Positions 12,306 through 22,635 of a stretch of 64,000 nt of DNA are shown piece after piece. Made by a program: the position numbers and the translations under genes. Positions within the stretch are counted from its first letter, which is position 1; each line of letters begins with the position of its first letter. The DNA is from Astrocystis sublimbata. Its lineage: Eukaryota; Ascomycota; Sordariomycetes; Xylariales; Xylariaceae. Under the pieces are notes generated by a model. The model had not been told where the DNA came from, searched no databases, and worked only from the letters and a program-made list of their open reading frames with translations. The DNA is taken from positions 682,001 to 746,000 of the forward strand of contig JAJNNY010000015.1 in NCBI GenBank assembly GCA_022453515.1. Reading direction: 5' to 3'.

Positions 12306-14751
12306 ATGGCATCCTCATTCAAAATTTTGATCATCGGCGGCGGAATTGCTGGTCTATCTCTGGCGATAATGCTGGAGAAATATGGGCTCGAATATGAGTT
12401 ATTGGAGAAACATGCGGATGTGGCCCCCAAGCTTGGGGCGGGAGTCGGACTGACTCCAAATGGAGCCCGTATATTGGACCAGATCGGTGTCTGGGATGAG
12501 ATGTGCCGGCATGCCTCACCCGTTGACTCGGGCACTGCACTCTCCCCGCAAGGTCGGACAGTTATTTTCAACCCACATATGGGTGAATGGCTAGAGCAAC
12601 TGTACGGACCATCTTCTACCCGAAATTTTGAGTTGATATTGATGTCATAAACCAGGTTTGGGTACAAGATTCACTTTCTTTCGCGCCACGACTGTCTTCG
12701 GATCTTATTCGAGAAAATTCAGCGACGGTCTTCTATTCACCTTCTGCAAGAAGTGACCGACGTGAGTTTTGACGCCACGTCTAGGAAGACTAATGTCACA
12801 ACAAAGAACGGATCAGTCTATAGCGGAGACATTGTGATCGGCGCCGATGGCGTTCGCAGTAACATGAGGCGTCGACTCTGGGAGTTGGCCGATGCCGAAC
12901 AGCCGGGATACATCCCCCAAGCGGACAAAACAGGTGAGTGCCTCAAAGCTGTCTGATCTGCGACCTGATAACTGACCGACACACTTCTAGGGATCAAGTC
13001 TTTCTATACTGCCGTGATTGGCATCGCGCTGAACCCACCGTTGCCCGAAGGGGGTTCGGCTCGAGCATACAATCACCAGCGGTCTTACTTCTTTCAAGAA
13101 GCGCGCAAGGGATCAGGCGAGTTCTACTGGTGGCTCTGCGCCAAGAACGAGGAGACCAAGTCTGGCATTCTCCCGAAGCTGAGCAACGACGTGAAGCAGG
13201 ATCTGCTGAGTCGGTATGCTGACGATCGAATTGGGGACACCCTTACGCTGGGGGCCCTAGCCGAGCAATCTGTTTATTCGACGGCCATACCGCTGCAAGA
13301 GTTCACTTTGCAAAAGTGCTTTTACAGAAACATCGTCCTCATCGGCGACACGTACAAGAAGCTACACCCAGTCGCTGGCCAGGGCGCCAACTCGGCCATC
13401 GAAGACAGTGCGATGATAGCTGACTTGCTGAGGGGTCTACGGGAAAATAACACCCTCGGCGATCCCAAAGCTCTGGAGCAGGGACTTCTTGAGTTTCAGA
13501 CTGAGAGATTTGTTCGCGCCACGGCACTGCGTGAGGACGCCAACCTTGTTCAGCGCATGGAGTCACTTGACAATCCTGGTATGAGATTCATGGCCCTATA
13601 CGTCGTCCCCCGGCTGCCATTCGTAGCCACATTCTTGCCTCAGCTGGGAAGCTCGTTCACGCCCGCTAAGTGCCTCAAATACCTACCTCCGCCGAAAGCC
13701 GGCATGTGTCCTTTCTCCCAGGACATGAAGGCGTGCATCCACCCTCGGTCTTCGTTGGCTACAGCGGCGTGGGCGGTGTCGTTCATGTCGGCAGCACTTC
13801 TGCCTTACATTATATCGCAATTCGTGACCTCGACAAACAATGACCTTTCTGAAACTGAGTACACCCAGCTATCTCACTTGGCTCAGCTGTATCTTGCCGT
13901 TATGGCAGTGCCCGTCAGTGCCATGTGGGTGATTGAGTCTTACAAGGCTTCCTCTCTCATCTCACCATTCACTAGGTAAGTGATTACTGTTTTACATCAC
14001 ACGGGGCGCTGCCCATTCTGACAACTCTGCAAACAGTGCACTTCTGTGGATCGTCGCCTCTAACCATTGGGGCTGGGACACAACACTACCCCTCTACTGC
14101 TCTCTCAATGTCTTTTCCAGCAAGCCGATTGGATTCTATCACATGCCACAGACTATGACGGATCTCGGCGCAGCAAAACTGCTTCTGCCTGCCACATTGC
14201 TCAGCTATTGGATTCCGGTTATCCACACCCAAGGTCAACTTGGCAACATCTCAAGCAATATGGAAGAGTGGCAATTGGCCCATTGTGCCCTCCCAGTAGT
14301 CGTGTTCCTCGGGAGCATGGTGCTCGGAACTGTTTCAAACATGCCGAAGGGTGTGGATGTTGTATTCACCAATATTGACCTCCCCTGGCAGCAACGTTCC
14401 CAGAAAACCATCGTTGGGATAACATCCATCATGCACATCTCCTTATACCTGAAATATGGAAGCGTGATTCTAAATGAAGGCGTTGATGCGATAACACTGC
14501 CGGTGGTGAGGTCGCTGATCTCGCTGTCTGTCGTGGGGATGATCTGGTGCTTCTATATGGCCTGGGAGTTACGGAGAATCAATGCTACGAGCACGGCTGT
14601 CGTTCGCGCTTGGGGAACCATCTTGCTAGGCGCGATACTAGGTGGGCCAGCGGCAACCTTGGCTGCGACTTACAGTTGGTGGACGAAGGAATTGGCTCAT
14701 GCTACGTCACATCAGCATGAGAAACCTTCCGCGATGACAAAAGAGAGCTGA
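12306..14751 (+). CDS. FAD-dependent monooxygenase fused to polytopic membrane domain (fusion 1)
   Basis: 757 residues, four exons (12306-12601, 12656-12933, 12991-13975, 14037-14751). Residues 1 to about 440 form a PaxM-type FAD monooxygenase: dinucleotide-binding GGGIAG at 11-16, GADGVRS near 161, and the second FAD motif GDTYKKLHP at about 310 followed by GQGANSAIED. In the family such enzymes epoxidise the terminal olefin of a prenyl chain. A conserved YLPPPK linker leads into about 290 residues (447-735) with roughly seven hydrophobic segments, which roughly doubles the length of an ordinary PaxM-type enzyme. That half may be a fused membrane cyclase or a non-catalytic anchor; I cannot tell. 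The usual H-K-M of the GD motif is replaced by Y-K-K-L, unlike fusion 2. Start is ATGGCATCC just before the Rossmann strand. Confidence 0.9.
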
Positions 14752-16214
14752 GGTCAAAGTTTTGAGCAAAGTAGGTATAAAAGACAGAGTCTATGATTTC
14801 TTTAAATGGGCCATCGTAGGGAAATACTTAGATTAGACTGCAAAGATCGTTAGGAAGAGAGATGTGATGGAGAGATGCTGTGTTGGAGGAGGTCACTATT
14901 TTTGAGCATTATTTTGTTAATCAATCAATCAGAGCGAAATTTAGGAACATGGAGTGTGATCTTGGCACCTTGGACTCGCATATCAAACGTGAACCATTAT
15001 TTGAGGATGAGTCTTCGAGTTATGTGCTGAATCTAAGACCTGTCCAGAGTCTATAGTGCTCCCTATGCCCCTATTGCCTGTGACAGCCCAACTACGCTAG
15101 TGTACCCGTGCGCGGGACGTCCCGTCAACTTGGATACTAGGCGTAAAGCCTGAAGCTATCTCATTCGCGCGTAATTGGACCAACTTATCAATGTCTCAAT
15201 AAATGTTTTATTACAATTATGCAAATCGCTGACCCCGAGGAGCCAATCTACTGAGGTAAGGTAATATTTTGATTACGGACAGGGACCTAGCGACAATGCG
15301 TAATACTGAAGACCCGCGACAGTGGGCGATGGCGGGGTAGGTAGCGCTAGCCACGTTGCCGCTAACGGATAGTCCCGTAAACTCGCTATCAGATACTACT
15401 CCATTTGTGGTTAGAATCCAAAAGCATTATATTTAGTAATAGGTTAATAATACGTTTTATCGCTGTCTTCTTCTCTACCCCGTACGTGAGAGCAGAATAA
15501 TTAGAAGTATTAGATAACTCATGGTAACTTCAAAGTGTGGCCTATAAAGCCAGCAAACCAGCCTGTGGGGGCTTTAGATGAGCTTGTCAGTTTGTTCATC
15601 GGCAGTGAGAGGAGCCGGAGAGACGATGTAAGCTTGCACACGCCGCAAAGCCAACAATGAATGAGTAACAACCGCGCGGGTCGATCGCCAGCCCTACGTG
15701 CACGCGGCACAGCCTACCCGTGACCCATCCCGTTACGCCTGACCCAATCCGTTTCGTCCTGCCCCTCTCGCCTCGCCCTGCCCCGTCGGCTCGCGCTACC
15801 TTTCCTGTTTTGGTGTAAGAAAGCGTCGGCTTGCCGTAGCAAAACTACCTAGGTACCTTGGCAGTCAGACTCGACGAAGTTCGGTGATGCAGTTTGTACC
15901 TTCTGAGCGCGCGCGCCTGTTTTCCTGTTGGCTTGGCCTGCTTTCTAAGCTACGTGGAGTTTCTGCGCGCGCGGGAAGAGGCTCAATGATAGTACGGGAG
16001 GCTTGGTAATCGGGGATGGAGCAATGGAGGCTGACCACTTTGTTGAACTGACGATGCGCTCCTGTTTTGTTTGTCTTTTTCTCTCGTACTCCCTCATCTA
16101 GATAGATTTTCTATTATCAACTAGACGAATTTCACATTCTCAAGAACTACGCTTCTCCAGCTCTAAATTGTCACAATCACCAAACTCGCACCAGCTCAAG
16201 AAACAACCGCAATC
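14752..16214. other. Intergenic, no gene seen
   Basis: About 1.46 kb. The last 150 bases are pyrimidine-rich and look like promoter/5' UTR of the FMN reductase. A CT-rich repeat-like stretch of CCTGACCC/CCCGT words occurs around 15715-15790. No coding frame with a domain. Confidence 0.45.
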
Positions 16215-16930
16215 ATGGCTAAGATCGCAATCAGTACGTTCTCCTGGGACGAATCGTTTGCCTTTCTCGCAATCTGAGGACTACTAAAACGATTTGAGCA
16301 TTTGCGAAAGGAGTTTTCTCTTACTCTAATGAGCAACTACTGACTCAAACGATTGAAACAGTCATCGGAAGCACCCGCGAGCCCCGCGTAGGCAGCAGCA
16401 TCGCCAGCTGGGTCGAGGACATCATCAAGTCCGAAGCCAGCTCCGGCGTGGAAGTCGAGCCGCTTTCGATCGCCGACTTCAACCTGCCGGTGTTCGACGA
16501 GCCGGTGATGCCAGCGACAGTGTCGGACACGAACCCGCTGCAGAAGGAGCACTCGAAGAAGTGGAGCGCGGCCATCTCCTCCTTCCAGGGCTACGTCTTC
16601 GTCATCCCCGAGTACAACGGGACCATGTCGGGCGGCACCAAGAACGCCGTCGACTACCTCTACCACGAGATCCCCGGCAAGCCCGTTGCTGTTGTTAGTT
16701 ATGGCATCCAGGGCGGTAGTCGCGCCAACGAGCATCTCGCCTGGAGCCTCGAGAACGTGCTCAAGATGAAGGTCGCGGCCACTAGGGTTACACTGCCCTT
16801 CGCCCCTGCTGATATCGGTTCTTCGGTCAGCGGTACTTTGGGTGATGAGACGAAGAAGCAGTGGACTGAGGCGGGGAAGAAGGAGGAGATTGTCAAGGCT
16901 TTTGGGGAGGTCAAGGCTGGTCTGAACTAG
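16215..16930 (+). CDS. NADPH-dependent FMN reductase (flavodoxin-like)
   Basis: 195 residues in two exons: a tiny first exon 16215-16233 (MAKIAI) and 16362-16930, separated by a 128-nt intron. Flavodoxin-like fold signature: phosphate-binding loop [11 protein letters not shown] just after the intron, and the flavin loop [18 protein letters not shown] in the middle, followed by [14 protein letters not shown]. Length is typical of Lot6/ArsH-like quinone or azo reductases, which use NAD(P)H and FMN in the cytosol. Codon use is strongly GC-rich at third positions and unlike some neighbours, consistent with a highly expressed general gene. It sits inside the cluster region but could be a bystander; a role in quinone reduction of the product is only a possibility. 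Confidence 0.88.
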
Positions 16931-17461
16931 GAATGTCCGTGTATGCTAGAATCAGGAGGTATCGGCAACTAAAGATGAGAGCAGAGTGACTAAGACGCAA
17001 CTCTGCTCATCGTACTCATTCATCCTAGAGGCATGCTACATCTCAAGGGTGAAATCCCATGTGCTATGTTAGTGCCTGGTTTTCGTGAACAGTCATCACG
17101 AGCAACCGCCGTGTACGAGGTCAGCCGAAGATCTTAAGTCTTCAGAACGGGGTAGCCTAAGTTTCGAGTAGCTATCCGTTCATGTATGCTATACACGGCT
17201 TATCGCTGAGCAGGACTACGCGACGTATTTCGCAATGACTCCTCACAACCATCTTTTAAGCTACGATGACATGGCCTCATCTGCATCGACCAATTTCATC
17301 AACACATCCCGGGCTACCTGAGCGGCATTCCATACCCAATCTAATGAATTCAAAGAATCTCATGTCAGTAATCGTTCCTATAAACACGATAGAACGTTCT
17401 CTTACTACAAAACAAGTTAGCACATCTCAAGAAGCAACCCAAAAGCACTCTATGTCAATAC
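16931..17461. other. Convergent intergenic region
   Basis: Between the ends of the FMN reductase (plus) and the FAD monooxygenase (minus). It may hold 3' UTR sequence of the latter, whose stop overlaps a good splice donor. No gene seen. Confidence 0.45.
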
Positions 17462-19038
17462 TTACCATGAATGCTGCATCTTGACCACATCCGAGTTCTC
17501 ATTAGCATCCGCCGCCTCCCTCCTCTGCGCGTCGCGTTCCGCCTGGGTCGCACGGTCTTTCATGTGCAGGTGTTTCCTGGCCTCCAGCGTCGCTGCCTGT
17601 ATCTGCTCAACGCGCGTCTTGCGCGAGGTCTCGTATGCTTGCAGGGCCAGGGGGAGGTGTTTCCGAATTCGAACCGCTGACAGAACAGCGGCGATGGCGG
17701 CCGCGTCGTCGACGGCTTGGGCGACGCCTTGGCCGAGGTAGGGCCTTTTTTGATCGTCTGAGTCAGTAGCGCATTATCCCGGTGATTGTAAACAGATTGG
17801 ATATGTATGATGGGAGGGGGGAAAAGGATAAAGTCAACTCACAACATCGCATGACACGCATCCCCAAGCAGCACAGTCGACCCCCTAAACCAAGACGGGG
17901 AAGGCGGATGCACAAACATGCGAAAATTCGGAACCTCGCTCTCCGCCAAACCGATCAGCTTCAGCAACGCCGGATCCCAGCCTTCAAAGTCAGCCAGCAC
18001 ATCTTTCTTCTCCGCAACCGTCGTCCAGGACTCAGCGCCGCCGCTACTAGACGTCTGGTCCGCATCAGGATGGATTAGCACAACATTAAGCCGCTGGTGA
18101 TCGCGCACAGGATACGCGACGACATGGCGATCTGGACCATCCCATCGCTTCGCCCACGACCTTTGCACCAGCTCCGTGAGGCCCGCGTCGGACGCGAGCG
18201 TGCTTGCGTCGAGGGTGAAGCGATACGCTGCTTCGCCTGTGGGAATCGCGCGTGAAGCCTCAGAAGGGCATATCTTGGCTTTGAGCTTGGACTTGACTCC
18301 GTCGGCGGCGATGACGAGGTCAAAGCCTGAGAGACGCTCGCTGCTTGAGAGGATCACGGTGTTGCTTTCGATGTCGATGTCGGCGACGGGGGCTCCGAAG
18401 CGGATTTCGATGTTTGCGAGCTCGCGGGCGCGAGATAGCAGGGCTAGTTGTAGGTCTCCGTGGTGGATGGCGTTTTGCTTTCCCGTGGGGTTCGGGGCCG
18501 TTCTAGTTACTAGCTCGCCTGTGTCCCATTTGGCGAGCTCTATTCCCTCTAGGACAACGCAGGAGGTGTTTTTTCCGGCTTGGAAAACCCCTTCGGCTTT
18601 TTCAAGAGATCAGATTGAGGAGCTACTATTGGACGCTGTGATCTTGGGGTGCACACACCTTCGTACCATGCTCGAGTCGTGGGGGGTAAAGCTACCCCAG
18701 CTCCGACATGAAGTAGCTACTGTGAATGAGAAGATGAACTATTTTCTGCATTTGAGTATAAGAACTTACTTGAGGGCATGCCTCCAGCACCAAGACCTTG
18801 TGTCCTCTGTTCGCTAGTGAGATGGCTGCCGATAGTCCTCCAATGCCTTGAGCGCTCGTGTCAGCGTGGTGATCAGTTGTAGTGAAGTGAACTGATACAC
18901 ATACCGGCTCTGGGGCCAGATTAGTTCAAAATTACCAAGTTCATAGAATTTGGGAGCGTTGAAGAGATTCTTATGTCATACCTACCCTACAATAACAACT
19001 CGAAATGGTATGGCACCAGCCTGCCCGTCAACGGTCAT
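17462..19038 (-). CDS. Salicylate-hydroxylase-like FAD monooxygenase
   Basis: 409 residues from six exons on the minus strand: 19038-18986, 18909-18905, 18846-18770, 18716-18659, 18596-17843 and 17744-17462. The FAD-binding VGAGIGG is split so that exon 1 gives GG, a 5-nt exon gives AGCCG, and exon 3 gives GC ATT GGA GGA; no other splice restores the glycine motif. Later motifs: HVGAGVALPP, FDLVIAADGVKSKL and GDACHAMLPYLGQGVAQAVDDA, the last assembled across an intron. The family hydroxylates (often decarboxylatively) aromatic rings using NAD(P)H and O2, so it may oxidise the aryl part of the product (inference). The stop TAA (17464-17462) overlaps a consensus donor GTAAGT, so the true C-terminus may extend a few residues downstream. 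No fused membrane domain. Confidence 0.88.
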
Positions 19039-19485
19039 TTTGAGATTCCGAACGGCGTATCGTCTATCAAAACCAAGTTTACCAAAGATACAAAGAGGAG
19101 ATGCATGGTTTTTCTTTTGAAATCTTCGATTTGAGGTGCGAGTATTCGGACTTATCGTCGAGATAGAAAGAGCACGTGATCGGGTCGAGAATCCTTAGAT
19201 AGAATTCATTCCTGCATGGAACGATGACCAAACCCTAGTAGGTGCCGAGGTCCCGCCACCCGTGTCAATTCGCGTATTATCTTATGCCAAATACCTGATG
19301 CCTTACATGTCTGGATCTCAGTGTGCTTCAAAGTTGATGTCAATTGTTACTACTGCCATTTGACAGGACGGTTGTTGAGCGTGTTAGAGTCTTTATACAT
19401 ACAGTTAGTCTACCGGAAGCTAATAAGGAGTGCGTAACACTGACAAGTCATAGAGACAGAGCGAGAGAGTACGACGTGCGTTGCC
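19039..19485. promoter_or_regulatory. Bidirectional promoter region
   Basis: 447 bases separate the divergent starts of the minus-strand monooxygenase and the plus-strand fusion 2. This is the likely shared control region; no defined operator was recognised. Confidence 0.4.
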
Positions 19486-22202
19486 ATGGCTGCCAATGGG
19501 AAGAGCGCGACCAAGTTCCGCGTGATCATCGTGGGAGGTTCAGTTGCTGGGCTGACTCTCGCGTTATGTCTCGAGCGAGCCGGGATCGACTACGTTGTAC
19601 TCGAAGCTCGAAGGGAAATTAGTCCGCAAGTGGGCGCTTCCATCGGCATCTTCTCCAACGGTGCGCGCATCCTCGACCAACTCGGCGTCTACGACACGAT
19701 CGAAAAGCACGTCGACCCGCCGATTTGGAACTGCATGCTTACAGGAGAGGGCAGGCTCGTGCAAAAGCTTGACTCGCTGCTACTGATGCATAAACGGTAC
19801 GCTGCTCTCTCTTCAATCCTCAGTCGTAATCTAGGTGTTAAGTGGATAATCATCTAATGACGTGTAGGACGGGCTACCCGGTTGCGTTCCTCGAGAGGAG
19901 ACAAGTCCTCCAAATACTCTACGAGCACTGCGCAGATCAGAGCAAGATCCTGACCGGCAAGCGGGTTGTCGGCGTGGACCACCTAGACCATGGCGTGAAA
20001 GTGCGCTGCGAGGACGGCTCCGAGTTTGCGGGTGACATGGTCGCTGGCGCCGACGGGGTGCACAGCCAGATACGCGAAGCGATGTGGGATCATGGCGAGA
20101 CGAATAATGGCTTGAAATACGTCAAGAAGGACAAGAAAGGTACGTCCGAGCATCCGACATCCCTGACTATGCGATCTCTCGCATAGGAAATGCAGCAAGC
20201 TGAATAGTCATAACGGCAAGTAGCTATGTTCGCCGAGTACAGGTGTCTGTTCGGCTTCTCCTCTGCCATACCCTGTCTGGACGAGAAAACGCTGTATCGC
20301 ACGTTCAACAGAGACTGGTCATTTCTAGTTGTCGTTGGTAAGGACCGTCAATGCTTCTGGTTCGTGTTTGAGAAGCTGGACAAGGTCTACAGGTGTCCGA
20401 ACCTGCCGCGCTACAACCAAGACACGGACCAGGCCGATTTCACAAAGCCTTTCATGAAGCGCTATGTGGCGCCGACTGTGACGTTTGATGCGCTTTGGCG
20501 GCGGAGGAAGGCGGCGACGTTGACTGTACTTGAAGAAGCGCAGTATGCCCACGTGAGTACCTAACTTTTGGATTCGTTTTCTTCCTTTCCTGGTCATTTG
20601 AGGGCTGCCCGAGTTGGCTTGGGGAGCTGCACACGAGAATTTGGAGATGGAGTCTCATATATATACCTGTTGAGTACCTAATTACCGACTGTGATCGTTG
20701 TAGTGGACTTGCGGCCGGATTGTGTGTCTTGGCGATGCCATACACAAGATGACGCCAAATATGTGAGACTTCATCACCCCTCATATTCACATAACCACTC
20801 CCCTCGGCATTTACGTGCATGGCTGACAGTCCAGCAAAATAGTGGCCAGGGCGGCAACTGGGCCATCGAAGACACCGCCGAACTGACAAACAAGGTGAAT
20901 GCAATGCTCAAGCGAACGCAAGGCCAGCCTAGTGCCAAGGACATCTCAACAACACTGCAAGATTTCGAGCGCAGTCGGCACCCGCGCACCAAAGAGGTCT
21001 GCGACACGGCGGGCATGGCGACGCGCCTCGAAGCCTTCGCCAACATGGCGCTGGAATTCATGGCGCTGTACGTCGTTCCAAACGCAGGTGACATCCTCGT
21101 CGATGTGCACTGCCAGTCGGTCGTCGAGGCGCCGATGCTGGACTTTGTCCCACCGCCCGCCAGGTCACTGGTCGACGGCACGGTTTTCCAGACAGCCCGG
21201 TTTCGGGAAGCAGGGGATACGCCCGCTTGGCGAGCCCTGCGCGCCCTGCCTTTGCTTATTCTTGGGGTAGTTGCCCATCGGACACTGGGTGGTGGCATTG
21301 CCTCCACTGCTGTTGTTGGGGACGAGGCAGGTAGCTTGCAGTCGATGGCGGCGCTCATAGCCGATCTGACAGCCCTTCAGATTGTCGGCATGGTCGAGAC
21401 GGAGCGCAGGGGCAACCAGTTCTCGTTTGGCATCTTGTGGCCTGTATTTGCCCTGCTTGGCTACTGGAAGGGCTGGCTGGCTTACACCGTCCCTGCTTAC
21501 CTCTTTCTTCACTACGTGCAGTGCTCGCCAGATCGACTGGCCGCGCCTGATAATCGTTTTGTGCCGAGACACCATGCGAAGACCATCGCCATTGCGGTCG
21601 CGGTTGGTCATGTGCTGCCAGCGGTCGGCTTCCTCTACTTTCACACATTGAGCGATGGGACGGCTGCGCACTTTTTTGAGCGCATGTGGAAAGCATCTCC
21701 TCTCATTACTTTCCTGGTGCAGCGAGGTCTCGCGTCAGTGATGCCTGATACGACGGCCACGGACAGGGTTGACAATCCTCGAAGCGACATGAACCTTCTC
21801 AGGTTGACGTATGCCGCTGGCGGTCTTGCCAGCGGCGTCACATACGGTTGGCTTACCGCTACGTCGCAATCGCCAACGTCCATTTTCCGTGAAGACGCAT
21901 CGCAGCTGTGGCAGGCATTACGGCGAGTGATGGGATCTGAAGAAGTGATCTCGAGGCAACTCATTCGGTACCATCATTTCATCACCATCGGCAGTGCTTT
22001 GCTATGGGCGCTACTGCACCTCGGTGATCTCAGCCGCACAGGGAGAATGAACATTAATCGTATCGTTGTCGCTGTGGTTGTGCTTGGTACTGCGGCAGTC
22101 ATGGGGCCGGGTGCTGCTGTAGTTGTGGCCTGGGCTTGGAGAGAGCAGGTGTTGGCCCAGAAACTCGGTTTGGGGGCTGATAGAGAGAAAAAGAGGCGAT
22201 GA
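19486..22202 (+). CDS. FAD-dependent monooxygenase fused to polytopic membrane domain (fusion 2)
   Basis: 776 residues in five exons: 19486-19796, 19868-20139, 20224-20552, 20704-20762 and 20843-22202. The N-terminal half is a PaxM-type epoxidase: GGSVAGL at 17-23, [12 protein letters not shown], then a fourth exon of only 59 nt encoding [16 protein letters not shown], continued as [11 protein letters not shown] across the last intron. The exact fit of that motif confirms the splices. An alternative acceptor (20220) would add one residue at exon 3. A FVPPPARS linker leads to a membrane domain from about residue 458 to 765 with about seven hydrophobic segments, the same architecture as fusion 1 but strongly diverged, with a basic tail EKKRR. 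Unlike fusion 1, the GD motif keeps HKMTP, so this is the better candidate for the prenyl epoxidase. Likely ER membrane. Confidence 0.9.
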
Positions 22203-22635
22203 TTCAGTAGACATCAGTCCCGTCATCCATCGCATGGCGACAGAGCTGTGTAAATTTCAAGACAGAATTCTATAAACTAGATAGATATTTTACCGAATTT
22301 TTCACTGGGCAATGTCGATGGTATTGCGACATGTGCGTCCGTACATATTGAGGTGAGAACACGGAATTCAGGGGTTGGTTAGTGGGGTGAACAGACCACC
22401 ATACGACCACCACACTTGGAGATTTCTAGCACTACGAATAGCGCGCTCGAAAACTGGTTGCGCCTAGTCGTGATTATTTCATTTCATCTGCGATTTACTG
22501 TGGAGGTATCTAGCTCGACATTCAACACATGTTGTCTCTGCGGAATGATAAAACTTCAACACCAGATATGTCAACCAAGGTCTAGGTAATTATTCAAAGT
22601 GTATAGTAAGTCTCGATTTCCAAACCCTTTCTACC
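22203..22635. other. Convergent intergenic region
   Basis: 433 bases between the 3' ends of fusion 2 and the cyclase gene; presumed overlapping 3' UTRs. No open frame of interest. Confidence 0.5.
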
